A stretch of DNA of 44,230 nucleotides, taken from contig NZDH01000019.1 of assembly GCA_002688775.1 (NCBI GenBank), forward strand, positions 1 to 44,230. The letters run 5' to 3'. The notes under the pieces are model-generated. The model did not search any database. It was not told where the DNA came from and saw nothing but the letters and a program-made list of their open reading frames with translations. Below are positions 17,181-27,025 of the stretch, in pieces. This stretch comes from Candidatus Woesearchaeota archaeon. Its GTDB lineage: Archaea; Nanobdellota; Nanobdellia; Woesearchaeales; GW2011-AR4. Each line of letters opens with the position of its first letter. Positions within the stretch are counted from its first letter, which is position 1. The position numbers and the translations under genes were made by a program.

Positions 17181-18230
17181 ATGACCAGTACTAAAGAAAA
17201 GATTTTTCCAAGGGAAAAGCTTGTAAAAATTCTTGAGCCATTGAGAAAAGCTGGAAAAACTATTGGATTGACAAATGGCGCTTTTGATATTCTGCATGCC
17301 GGCCATGTGACTTACCTTGAAGAAGCGAAGAAAAAATGTGATGTGCTTGTTGTATCTATAAACACAGATTCTTCTGTAAAAGAGTATAAAGGAGAAGGCA
17401 GGCCCATCATGCCAGAAATGGAAAGGGCAATGATAGTGGCTGCTCTTGACAGCGTTGATTATGTAACATTCCATAGCGAAAGAAGAATGAAAGCTGCTCT
17501 TGAAGCGATAAAACCAAAGTACTACATAAAAGGCGGCGATTACAAGGAAACTGAGCTGACCAGCAGGGATGTGCTAAAGCAATGGGATGGTGAAATAGTC
17601 CTTATTCCATTCGTTAAAGGAAAATCAACCACAAACATAGTCAAAAAAATTGCTGAAGTTTATGGATCACAGCCTATTTCAATTGATTCTGGAAAAAAAG
17701 AATTAAGTAATGCTGTAATTCTTGACAGAGATGGTGTAATAAATGAGGAAGTTGAATTTTTGCATGAGCCTGAAAAGTTTAAATTTATACCAGCAGCGCT
17801 TGAAGGAATCAAAAAAATGCAGGATGCCGGCTATAAGATTGTGATTGCAACAACTCAAGCGGGCATTGGGCTTGGTTATTTCACCAAAGAAGATTTTTTC
17901 AAAGTCAATAAAACTATGCTGAAAGGCTTTAACGAGCATGACATTGTCATATCTAAAATATATTTTTGTCCACATTCTGTTTCAGACAATTGCACTTGCA
18001 GGAAGCCTAAAATAGGGCTGATTGAAAGGGCTAAAAATGATTTGAATCTTGATTTAGCCAAGAGTTGGGTTATTGGAGATAAAACATCAGACATAAAAGC
18101 AGGAAAAGATGCTGGATGCAAAACAATCATTGTCAAGACAGGCCATAAAGGCGAAGATAAGCAGCACGATATTAAGCCTGATTTCACTGCAGAAAATTTA
18201 ATCGAGGCTGCAGATATTATAATCAAATAA
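17181..18230 (+). CDS. Fusion: heptose-1-phosphate adenylyltransferase (HldE domain II / HldC)-like + D,D-heptose 1,7-bisphosphate phosphatase (GmhB)-like HAD
   Basis: 349 aa; N-term GLTNGAFDILHAGHVTYLEEAKKKCDVLVVSINTDSSVKEYKGEGRPI; C-term NAVILDRDGVINEE...CPHSVSDNCTCRKPKIGLIERA (Zn-binding GmhB-type motif)...WVIGDKTSDIKAGKDAGCKTIIVKTG. Confidence 0.87.
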   Translation: MTSTKEKIFPREKLVKILEPLRKAGKTIGLTNGAFDILHAGHVTYLEEAKKKCDVLVVSINTDSSVKEYKGEGRPIMPEMERAMIVAALDSVDYVTFHSERRMKAALEAIKPKYYIKGGDYKETELTSRDVLKQWDGEIVLIPFVKGKSTTNIVKKIAEVYGSQPISIDSGKKELSNAVILDRDGVINEEVEFLHEPEKFKFIPAALEGIKKMQDAGYKIVIATTQAGIGLGYFTKEDFFKVNKTMLKGFNEHDIVISKIYFCPHSVSDNCTCRKPKIGLIERAKNDLNLDLAKSWVIGDKTSDIKAGKDAGCKTIIVKTGHKGEDKQHDIKPDFTAENLIEAADIIIK

Positions 18231-18236
18231 ACTACA

Positions 18237-18893
18237 ATGAAAACAAACTATAAAGCGATTATTTTTGATTTTGATGGTGTGCTGAATGATACTGAGGAAA
18301 TTAAATTTGATGTATGGCAAAAGATTGCTAAAAAGCACGGCAAAAAAATAAACAAGGAGTTCTATATTAGAAATTGCTGCGGCAGGTCGGGAAAGAAAAT
18401 TGCCGGAGATTTAGTAAGGAAATATGGCATACCTATGAAAGTTGATAGATTGCCCAAGCTGATGCATAAAGCATCGATACCCTTACTAAAAAAACATATG
18501 AAGCCTATAAAGAATAATATTCAATTCTTGAAAAAATCGAATAAGATATTCAAAGGCAATGTAGGCATTGCATCATCCCAGGAAATTGGAATGCTCAGAT
18601 ACTCTCTGAAAAAACTGAAAATTTTCAGGTATATCAGGGAGATTGTCAGCGGGTATAAGATGAAGAATACAAAACCTGCTCCTGACTTGTATTTGAAAAT
18701 CTGCAAAAAACTCAAAATAAAGCCAAAGGAATGTATAGTGGTAGAAGACAGCGAAGCAGGAGTCAAATCTGCATACAACGCAGGCATCGGCAGGATAATA
18801 GCTATTCCTAGAGAATTCACAAGATACCAGGATTTCTCCAAAGCCAACATTGTAATCAGGAAAAATTCTTTGAAAATCAAGATGCTGCTGTGA
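18237..18893 (+). CDS. HAD-superfamily hydrolase (beta-phosphoglucomutase-like)
   Basis: 218 aa; AIIFDFDGVLNDTEEIKFDVWQKIA...VEDSEAGVKSAYNAGI. Confidence 0.88.
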   Translation: MKTNYKAIIFDFDGVLNDTEEIKFDVWQKIAKKHGKKINKEFYIRNCCGRSGKKIAGDLVRKYGIPMKVDRLPKLMHKASIPLLKKHMKPIKNNIQFLKKSNKIFKGNVGIASSQEIGMLRYSLKKLKIFRYIREIVSGYKMKNTKPAPDLYLKICKKLKIKPKECIVVEDSEAGVKSAYNAGIGRIIAIPREFTRYQDFSKANIVIRKNSLKIKMLL

Positions 18894-18932
18894 AACAATA
18901 ATTTTTTAAATGGCCTATATATCTGATTTCTA

Positions 18933-19625
18933 ATGACAAAATTATCCATCATAATACCCGTTTATAACGAAGAGAAAACATTAAAAGAAATTATTGACAG
19001 AGTAAAGAGAGTAAAATTAAGCAATATAACAAAAGAGATCATAGTAGTTGATGACTTCTCAAAAGATGATACAAGGAACATACTTTCTAAGATTAAGGGC
19101 ATTAAAAAAGTTTATCACAAAAAAAACATGGGTAAAGGAGCTGCAATTAAAACAGGCCTTAAAAACTCTACTGGAGATCTAGTTTTGATTCAGGATGCTG
19201 ACCTGGAGTATAATCCTAGTGATTATCCAAAACTGCTCAAGCCCATAATGCAAAATAAAACAAAGGTCGTATATGGATCAAGGTTTGAAGTAATAAGAAA
19301 AAATCTGAAATACATGTACAAGCTCCATTATATTGGAAATCTTTTTCTGACTTTTCTTACAAATTTATTATACAACACAAGAATAACTGATATGGAAACA
19401 GGCTATAAGCTGCTAAGAAAAGAAGTAATTGACGGAATCACCATCAAAGCTAATGGCTTTGATTTTGAACCTGAAATTACAGCTAAATTGCTTAAAAAAG
19501 GCTATAAAATTATTGAAGTCCCAATAGGTTTTGTCGGAAGGCATTTCGATGAAGGCAAAAAAATCACATGGATAGATGGGATTAAAGCAGTTTACTATCT
19601 TTTAAAGTATAGATTTTCTGATTAA
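18933..19625 (+). CDS. Glycosyltransferase family 2 (DPM1-like)
   Basis: 230 aa; LSIIIPVYNEEKTLKEIIDRV...VVDDFSKDDT...KNMGKGAAIKTGL...QDADLEYNPSDYPKLL. Confidence 0.92.
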   Translation: MTKLSIIIPVYNEEKTLKEIIDRVKRVKLSNITKEIIVVDDFSKDDTRNILSKIKGIKKVYHKKNMGKGAAIKTGLKNSTGDLVLIQDADLEYNPSDYPKLLKPIMQNKTKVVYGSRFEVIRKNLKYMYKLHYIGNLFLTFLTNLLYNTRITDMETGYKLLRKEVIDGITIKANGFDFEPEITAKLLKKGYKIIEVPIGFVGRHFDEGKKITWIDGIKAVYYLLKYRFSD

Positions 19626-19687
19626 ATACTCCAGAATCAATCAACATAAACGTTTAAATACCATTACCTTCTATTAAAATCAAGTGG

Positions 19688-21952
19688 GTGAATGAGATCA
19701 TTACTAAACTAAGGAGTTTTGCAAAGGAGCATTTCTATGTAATTGTACTGCTATTGCTAGCTTTATTTTTCTTCCACAGTATAATAAGCACAACAAAAAT
19801 TATGAACAACATCCATTACATAAATGATGTTACTTTCTATTCTTTCAACATGAAAGAGGCCATTAAAGATGGCACATTGCCTTTATGGACTCATTATTTT
19901 TACAGCGGCAGGCCTTTATTTGCTCAGCCAGAGTATTATTTTATTGATTTCAATTTTTTGCTTATACTCCTAACAGGAAATATTTACTTAGCAATGAATT
20001 TTAGTGTAATAATTCATTTATTTTTGGCAGGATTAGGGATGTACTTGCTTGTCAATTACTTAAGCGACAGCAAAAAAGCCGCGTTTATTTCAGCGCTGAT
20101 ATACATGTTCAACGGTTTCATGCACTCTTTTGTTGTTCCTGGAAATATAATGATCATCGAGGGTTATTCCTTGATACCTTTCACTTTCTTTTTCACAATA
20201 AAAGCATTAAAAAACAAGAATTTTATTTTTAATTCAATTATAGCCGGGCTGTTTATAGCATTGCAGATATTTGTTGGTGGTGTAATTTTCCTTCCATACA
20301 TATTCTTGCTAATTGTAGTTTACTCAATCGTTTATTTAGCCGATAAAAATTTCACAAACAGGATTTTAAAGCTTGCAATTGTGGGCATTCTGATTTTAGT
20401 TATTGGTTTGGGAGTTTCTGCAGTAAAGTTATTGCCAGGACTTGAATTTCTAAATCTGTCAAACAGGTCAGCGGGCTTGTCTTATGAGCAGTATCTCGGC
20501 GAGCCCATATTGCTGAAAAATTTTGTATTCACCTTCATAACAAACGTGTTCTTAAGCGGAAGCGGCTTGACAGCTGCTATAGGAATTGCAGGACTTGTTC
20601 TTCTGGTTTTTGGACTGGAAAAATACAAATCTAGAATAATCTTATTTTCCGCCTTGATTGTTCTGCTTGCATTATTTATGTCTCATGAAACGTTTTTAAC
20701 AAAAATTTTCTTTAGCATTCCTATCTTCAACCAGGCAAGACACATTGAAAGGTCAGTTTTCCTGTTTGCTTTTGCAGCTTCAATCTTGGTTGGATTTGGT
20801 TTTTTAAATCTGCAATTATACGTTGAAAAATTCAAAAAGTTCAATAAAAAATTTTTATTTCCGATTATAATATCTCTTATTTTAATTGAATTAGTTCTTC
20901 TGCAAAATGTCCCTCAATCAATTGACGTTATCAACCCAAATGAGATACCCATATTGGACTATATGAGCAAAGACCCGTCAAATTTCAGGTCAATTAACTT
21001 AGCTTTGTCAACTTTTATAGGTGCGACAGGCTACAATTATAATTCTCAATTAGGCATTAGCGAGATAAAAGGAGGAAGTGGCATTTGGTTTAGTGATTAT
21101 GTAAATTTTCTTGCTATTGGTCAAAATGCACCTGCAAAATTTTGGGGAGTGCTTAACAACAAATACGCTGTTCTTGATAAAAAAACAGATATCGAAGATT
21201 TAAAGTTAGTTGATAGATTTGAAGACTGCAGAGACTGCACAATATGGGAAGCATTTGGCCCTTATCTTTATGAAAATACTAATTATCTCCCAAGATATCA
21301 TACTGTTCCAAACAGTATTTTAGTTGTTGGAGATAATGCATTAGTCAGGCAGCTGGTATACAACTTAATGTTTCAAAACTGGAATCCTCAAAACACTGTC
21401 TTGATAGAAGGCACAAAGATAAATGATTATAGTTCAGAATTTCTTAACAGATTCAATATTATACTCTTAGTGACGGGTTCTTTGGATGAAAATAGCATAC
21501 CAAAATTACAGGAATTTGTAGCCCAAGGAGGAATTCTTGTTCCAGACATCTTAAATGGACAAAATACTGTTTCAGATGAAGCAATGACTCAGCTTTTCAA
21601 TCAGACAACCGGCAATTTCACAGAAATAAACATCACTAAGTTATCATCCAATAAAATAACTCTTGATTTAAGTGGCCAAAAAGGCTGGCTTGTTGCCAGT
21701 GAAAGATTTACCAATTTTCCAGGATGGAAAGCCAGCATTAACGGAAATAATGTTGAAATTTTTAGGGCTGATAATATAATAAGTTCTGTTTATTTAAACG
21801 GGCAAAAAGGAAAGCTGGAATTTGAATATAAACCAAATTCTTATAAAAGAGGCAGATTAATATCAATAATTACTATAATTTTGATTTTAGCTTATGCAGG
21901 TTTCATAATCTACAGAAAAAAATTCAGATCAGGTGGTCAAAATAAAGCTTGA
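19688..21952 (+). CDS. YfhO-like multi-pass membrane protein (GT-C-like)
   Basis: 754 aa, GTG start; multiple TM; C-term FPGWKASINGNNVEIFRADNIISSVYLNGQKGKLEFEYKPNSYKRG resembles YfhO; embedded soluble domain VVGDNALVRQLVY...EFVAQGGILVPD. Confidence 0.7.
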   Translation: MNEIITKLRSFAKEHFYVIVLLLLALFFFHSIISTTKIMNNIHYINDVTFYSFNMKEAIKDGTLPLWTHYFYSGRPLFAQPEYYFIDFNFLLILLTGNIYLAMNFSVIIHLFLAGLGMYLLVNYLSDSKKAAFISALIYMFNGFMHSFVVPGNIMIIEGYSLIPFTFFFTIKALKNKNFIFNSIIAGLFIALQIFVGGVIFLPYIFLLIVVYSIVYLADKNFTNRILKLAIVGILILVIGLGVSAVKLLPGLEFLNLSNRSAGLSYEQYLGEPILLKNFVFTFITNVFLSGSGLTAAIGIAGLVLLVFGLEKYKSRIILFSALIVLLALFMSHETFLTKIFFSIPIFNQARHIERSVFLFAFAASILVGFGFLNLQLYVEKFKKFNKKFLFPIIISLILIELVLLQNVPQSIDVINPNEIPILDYMSKDPSNFRSINLALSTFIGATGYNYNSQLGISEIKGGSGIWFSDYVNFLAIGQNAPAKFWGVLNNKYAVLDKKTDIEDLKLVDRFEDCRDCTIWEAFGPYLYENTNYLPRYHTVPNSILVVGDNALVRQLVYNLMFQNWNPQNTVLIEGTKINDYSSEFLNRFNIILLVTGSLDENSIPKLQEFVAQGGILVPDILNGQNTVSDEAMTQLFNQTTGNFTEINITKLSSNKITLDLSGQKGWLVASERFTNFPGWKASINGNNVEIFRADNIISSVYLNGQKGKLEFEYKPNSYKRGRLISIITIILILAYAGFIIYRKKFRSGGQNKA

Positions 21953-23576
21953 TTTAGAAAAAATATTTTTGATATTATTTTTTGCATTGTTCCTGTTTTT
22001 AGGAAATGGCAGTCTGTTTGATAATAGACTACAGCATGATTTCCCTTATGGATATCTTGCCTCTGACACGTTCCAGCATCAAGTCAGAGCCCAAAGCATA
22101 AAAGATGCCGGCAATTACAGGAATGAAGCAAGCTATATTGTCATGGGTGTTGAAAATTCAATAGGATATTATCCGCCTGTGATTTATGATATCAGCATTA
22201 TTCTGTCATACTTGAGCGGTTTAGAAGTTTATGATACAATATATCTGCTGGTTTTCTTATTTGCTGGTTTAGCATCCTTAGTGATGTATCTGATCATAAG
22301 GCAATTTAACAAACATGTGGCTATGATTGCCCTCCCTATATCGCTGCTAGTCTTTTCAGGAAGTTTGTATACTGGATTTACCTGGGGCCACTGGCCTACA
22401 ATTTTGTCGCAATTTTTCCTTATTTGCATTTTTTGGTACACTTCGAGAATCAATCTGGAAAAATCCTACATATTTTTGGGTATTTTTGCCGCAGCAACTT
22501 TCATGACCCATACTTCAGAAGCATTATTTGCCGGTTTTTATCTTGGATTATTCCTTATAGCTTCAATAATCATTGCAAAGAAAATTGATTTTGGGATTAT
22601 TAAGAACTATATCTTTGGGGGGATAATGGCTCTAGTGATTGTATTCCATTTCTTTGTAATTTTTAAAAATGTATGGCTCCCAAGACAGCCATTTGAATTT
22701 GCTGTATCAAAAACATGGGACAATCCTACTATTTATCTTGTTGATTTCAAATTGCTATTATTGTTTATGGTTGTAGGTGCCATCATTTCATTATTTTTCA
22801 TTAAAAAAAGCTTGGTGCCTGCTTTAGCATCTCTCACTATGCTTCTGATAGGCTCAGGCAATTATTTTGGATTTAGGGAAAAAGCCTTTCAATTAAGATT
22901 CCTCTGGCCGATATTCTTGTCATTTTTAATAGCATTTGGAATCTATTGGCTTTTAAAATTAATCATAAAAGAATGGAGATTAGTTTATTCTATGGGAATA
23001 GCTATAGTTATCATTTTAGTACTTGCTGTTAACGCTGTACCTTTTGTGCCTCATTACGTAAAACTTGAGTCAAGTGGAATAATGAATCGATTCCATTGGC
23101 AGGGCCTTAATTGGATTGCAGAAAACACAGAAAAAGACAGTGTGATCTATTTCTTTTATGGGGATATTTACAGCCAGGATGCCCTTTTGAGAAACAGCAA
23201 AAGAACCCATTACCAGGTTGTTCCAGAAGACTTTGTTGATGCAGTCAATAATAAGGAGATTAGAAGATTTTATGATACAGAACTTCCAGGAGATGCCGGC
23301 GGAGGAGCTCCATACAGAAATTCATTTTTTTCATTCGGTTTTGGACTGGATGAACTGCCATCAGAAGTTCGCTTTGGAGAAAAAGATATATGCCAATTCG
23401 ATTATTTTGTTTTTGATAAAGTTGCAAGACAACCTGTCCTAGCTCAATACAATTTAATCATTGCATCTGAGCTTCAAAATAAAGATTTTGTAAATGTAGT
23501 CTTTGATAATCAAGTTTTATTTATAATGAAAAACAACAATCCAGGAGCTGATTGCATTGAACAAGGAAGTTTTTAA
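21933..23576 (+). CDS. Multi-pass membrane protein, GT-C glycosyltransferase-like
   Basis: 547 aa; about ten TM segments, luminal-loop motif SDTFQHQVRAQSI...YYPPVIYDISIILSYLSG, short C-terminal soluble part. Confidence 0.65.
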   Translation: MVKIKLDLEKIFLILFFALFLFLGNGSLFDNRLQHDFPYGYLASDTFQHQVRAQSIKDAGNYRNEASYIVMGVENSIGYYPPVIYDISIILSYLSGLEVYDTIYLLVFLFAGLASLVMYLIIRQFNKHVAMIALPISLLVFSGSLYTGFTWGHWPTILSQFFLICIFWYTSRINLEKSYIFLGIFAAATFMTHTSEALFAGFYLGLFLIASIIIAKKIDFGIIKNYIFGGIMALVIVFHFFVIFKNVWLPRQPFEFAVSKTWDNPTIYLVDFKLLLLFMVVGAIISLFFIKKSLVPALASLTMLLIGSGNYFGFREKAFQLRFLWPIFLSFLIAFGIYWLLKLIIKEWRLVYSMGIAIVIILVLAVNAVPFVPHYVKLESSGIMNRFHWQGLNWIAENTEKDSVIYFFYGDIYSQDALLRNSKRTHYQVVPEDFVDAVNNKEIRRFYDTELPGDAGGGAPYRNSFFSFGFGLDELPSEVRFGEKDICQFDYFVFDKVARQPVLAQYNLIIASELQNKDFVNVVFDNQVLFIMKNNNPGADCIEQGSF

Positions 23577-23913
23577 GATAGTAAAAGATGAAGTGAAATA
23601 CATTGGAATTTTGTTAGTTGCAGCTTTGATAATATTCAAAATTGTATATTTTAAAGAAAATTTAATTGTCATATTCAGAAGTGTCATTTCATTATTCTGG
23701 CTTTTTGTTCTGCCTGGTTACATCATAATGCTCTATTGGAGAGAAAAACTGGGATTCACAGAAAGATTTGTGATTGGAATTGGCCTGTCTGCAGCAGTAA
23801 TAGGAATATTTAGTTATTATTTTGGGTTATTAGGATTAAATATCAAATATCATGGAGTTTTGTTGCCAATTATTTTGATATTGATTGGAATTATAATAAA
23901 TTTAAGAAAATAA
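23557..23913 (+). CDS. Small membrane protein, DUF1616-like
   Basis: 118 aa; LFWLFVLPGYIIMLYWREKLGFTERFVIGIGLSAAVIGIFSYYFG. Confidence 0.6.
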   Translation: MNKEVFKIVKDEVKYIGILLVAALIIFKIVYFKENLIVIFRSVISLFWLFVLPGYIIMLYWREKLGFTERFVIGIGLSAAVIGIFSYYFGLLGLNIKYHGVLLPIILILIGIIINLRK

Positions 23914-23924
23914 TTATTTATTGA

Positions 23925-25043
23925 CTAAATTAGGCCTTTTTCTATTAATTCACCATAGATTATCGCCCCAACTGCTTCATTTCCCTTGACATTGAAATGG
24001 GCATTCAGTTTCCAATACAAATCATCATCTAACGCCCTTAGTTCAGGCAGTAAATCTATCACATCAACGTTATTTTGCAATGCCCAGTCATTGATTATTT
24101 TCTGCGGCTGTTCAATATCAAATTCCTGATCTTGATTATAATTATTTTTAATGAATGATTGTCTTAAATTTTCATCAACTTGGTAGTCTAATGGTATTAT
24201 GACAACAACAAACTTTATTTTCCTCGAATTCAGGTAAAAATTCATATCATTAAGGATTTCTTTTGTTTTAGTAAACTGATCTCCTATATCATTGCTTGCA
24301 AGCTTCAGGAATAATTCAGATTCATAAGCTTCATTCTGCAATTTACCTCTTAATCGACTTTGAATAAAATTTCCAAAAATGTTTATAGCACCTTTCTCAA
24401 CTATCCTGTATGAATGGAACTTTAAAAGTAAAAATGTCCTAATTCTCTCACTCATTTTCAGTCTTATTTTATTTGTAAAAAGAAATCCATCCTTTACAGT
24501 CAATTCACCGCTTTGTGAGTTATCAAGAAAATCATTTCCAACAAAAAAGTTCAAAATAACCAAGTCTGGCTTGAATTCACTTCCATCATTCTCCAGATAA
24601 ACCAGTTGTTGGTCAGTTCCATAGCCAGGCACACCTGCATTAATCACTTGATAGTTTAAGGAATTAGAATTTTCATTCGATTTTTTCTCCAATACCTTGA
24701 TGAAAGTCTGGTCTAAAGTAGTTCCGTAAGCCCCCCATGTAAAAGAATCGCCTAAAGCCAGTATCCTGAAGTCATTTTTTGTTTTTGCAGAATATTCAAC
24801 ATCCCTTAAGCCAAGAGAATTTGTTGCTATATCAACCTCAAATTCCTGTCTTATGAATTTTCCATTGAAATTCGGAGCCATCCTATAGTCCAGCAATTCA
24901 TCTTTTTGGTACATGTATCTTGTAGGACCATAACCAGAGGCTATGCCGAGAAATCTTACTGCGTATTCAAAAAAAACTAAGAATATCAATATCGTGATTG
25001 CCAATAATAGGATGTTAGCTGTTAGATTTCTGGACTTAGGCAT
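23925..25043 (-). CDS. Membrane-anchored SGNH/GDSL-hydrolase-family protein
   Basis: 372 aa; N-terminal TM; FRILALGDSFTWGAYGTTLDQTFIKVLE...VINAGVPGYGTDQQLVYLEN...VILNFFVGNDFLDN...LNAHFNVKGNEAVG. Confidence 0.82.
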   Translation of the reverse strand: MPKSRNLTANILLLAITILIFLVFFEYAVRFLGIASGYGPTRYMYQKDELLDYRMAPNFNGKFIRQEFEVDIATNSLGLRDVEYSAKTKNDFRILALGDSFTWGAYGTTLDQTFIKVLEKKSNENSNSLNYQVINAGVPGYGTDQQLVYLENDGSEFKPDLVILNFFVGNDFLDNSQSGELTVKDGFLFTNKIRLKMSERIRTFLLLKFHSYRIVEKGAINIFGNFIQSRLRGKLQNEAYESELFLKLASNDIGDQFTKTKEILNDMNFYLNSRKIKFVVVIIPLDYQVDENLRQSFIKNNYNQDQEFDIEQPQKIINDWALQNNVDVIDLLPELRALDDDLYWKLNAHFNVKGNEAVGAIIYGELIEKGLI

Positions 25044-25371
25044 TTTTATTTTTATATCTGGTTACCAAGTAAGCTGCAATTACAAGTATTGCAAATGAGA
25101 TGAAGATTGCTATCCTGAATGATATAAAAAATCCTATCCAGTAAGTTATTGATGGGAATACTCCAACACCTATGAAAAATGAGAAAACTAATTTTTCATC
25201 CTGATCTATGCCAAAATTGTCCAGGATCATGTAAATAGGTAAGGTAAACAACAAGATTATCCCTAATGCAGCCATCATGCCTGAAAAACCAAGTATTGAG
25301 AAGAAAAATACCAGCACTATGGCTAATATAATTCCAATCAGTTTTATATTTTGGATTTTAGGAAGCTTCAT
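25036..25371 (-). CDS. Small membrane protein, DUF1616-like
   Basis: 111 aa; ILLFTLPIYMILDNFGIDQDEKLVFSFFIGVGVFPSITYWIGFF. Confidence 0.55.
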   Translation of the reverse strand: MKLPKIQNIKLIGIILAIVLVFFFSILGFSGMMAALGIILLFTLPIYMILDNFGIDQDEKLVFSFFIGVGVFPSITYWIGFFISFRIAIFISFAILVIAAYLVTRYKNKNA

Positions 25372-26971
25372 ATTTGTACACCCTTATGTTGTTTTTATTA
25401 TACAATAAAGTATGATTCTGCAAAGTATTTTGTTCAAAAGCCTGCCATTGATTGACCAAGCTTCTGTCGCTCAACAAAGAAATGTCTGTATAGTCAAGTA
25501 GAAGATAGTCCCCTGAAAGATGATTTTGGATAATCTCTTCCCGGTTTTCCTCATAGATTTTCCATGCCAAAAATCCTTCAAAATACGCGCTTGTTCGATG
25601 AGAATACGAAGCCATCCACCAGACTTTCTGCAATATCTGAGGGGGCGGCCCTATGATAGATACATTTTGATTCTCACCTATATTGTCCCTTAACCATTCG
25701 CTGGCTTCAATCTGGCTTGGATTAAGCCTTGCCAATGGACTGTCATAAGAATTGTTAAGTGTTGAGAATGCGTTGGGTAGATTGTACACCAACGCTAATG
25801 CAACAACCAAAATAGCTAATCCATATTTCAGAAAAGACCTGTAATTTTGCGGCAACTTGATCAATGAGGGTATTGAAACAGCCCCGATTACCGTAATAGG
25901 AATAAAAATATGCGCTGTCGCTGACAATGATCTATGGAGAAAAGTTGCTTTGCCGATCAAATCACGATGAAGTATAAGATAAAGGCTTATCAGCCATGCC
26001 AGAAGAAAAATATCTCTTCTTTCCCTTCTCACTAAAAGAACTCCAAGCCCAATCAGTAAAAATGGCAATGTCCACAAGCCATGCATTGCGCCAAAAGAAA
26101 AATATTCTGTTGGAACTGAGCCTGCAAAATCAGCTGGATTTGGCGCCCAGCTGAATAAGCTTGCGATTGAAGCTTTTTTTCCTTCATCCCCGCCCTGCTG
26201 GAAAGAGACAAATACATTTCCTGTCTGATAAGGAAATATTGCAAGAAGTATGACGAATAATATGAGAGCGATGCCCAGATGTTTTACATTGAAAGGGATT
26301 TTTCTGTCTTTTATGAACAATGCAATCCCAAGGACAAAAAGGCCTACAGCTGAGTGGAAAAATACCAAAGGATGAACTAAAAGATTTACCGCAAGAAGCA
26401 AAGACATTATGTAAAGATAGATAGGTTTGCTTCCGTCTTTGGAATATGTCGTATAGTACATGTAAAATGCATACAATATCAACGGTATGAAAGCATAAGC
26501 AAATCTCTCAGGCCACTGTCCCCAAATGTAAGGCAGGATATCCCTCATTGAAAATGTAAGTATAAAAGAGGATAATATAGCCGGCAGAAACCCATACAAT
26601 TTCCTTATGGCAAAAAATACAGATATCAAGATAGAGCTTGCGAAAATCGCATTTGTAAGAAAAATCGGAATTACTCTATCATTTGAGAAAACCGAGATTA
26701 TGGCAAAGTCAGTATGGAATGGCGGAGGATACCAAAGCGTGTGTGGCTTAAACTTGTTGTCATCACCATAAGAATAATCCAAAAACGGTGGCAAGTTGAC
26801 AAAAGTCCTGTCTCTCTGAGCGATAAAGTCTCCTAACTCCCAATGTGAGATTGCGTCAAACTCTCCATAAGGCGAAGCATTATCCTGAAAAGGCAAAGTC
26901 CACAGATACAGGGCAAATAAATAGACCAATATGAATATTCCTGCTTCAAGATAATTCCTGCTGATTTTCAT
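25358..26971 (-). CDS. Multi-pass membrane protein, GT-C glycosyltransferase-like
   Basis: 537 aa; multi-TM; YGEFDAISHWELGDFI...HTLWYPPPFHTDFAIISVFS; soluble C-term with ASEWLRDNIGENQNVSIIGPPP. Confidence 0.65.
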   Translation of the reverse strand: MKISRNYLEAGIFILVYLFALYLWTLPFQDNASPYGEFDAISHWELGDFIAQRDRTFVNLPPFLDYSYGDDNKFKPHTLWYPPPFHTDFAIISVFSNDRVIPIFLTNAIFASSILISVFFAIRKLYGFLPAILSSFILTFSMRDILPYIWGQWPERFAYAFIPLILYAFYMYYTTYSKDGSKPIYLYIMSLLLAVNLLVHPLVFFHSAVGLFVLGIALFIKDRKIPFNVKHLGIALILFVILLAIFPYQTGNVFVSFQQGGDEGKKASIASLFSWAPNPADFAGSVPTEYFSFGAMHGLWTLPFLLIGLGVLLVRRERRDIFLLAWLISLYLILHRDLIGKATFLHRSLSATAHIFIPITVIGAVSIPSLIKLPQNYRSFLKYGLAILVVALALVYNLPNAFSTLNNSYDSPLARLNPSQIEASEWLRDNIGENQNVSIIGPPPQILQKVWWMASYSHRTSAYFEGFLAWKIYEENREEIIQNHLSGDYLLLDYTDISLLSDRSLVNQWQAFEQNTLQNHTLLYNKNNIRVYKYEAS

Positions 26972-27025
26972 AGCTGCATGTCATATAATTGGATTTATAA
27001 ACGTTTGGACTGATTTATCTCAGAA

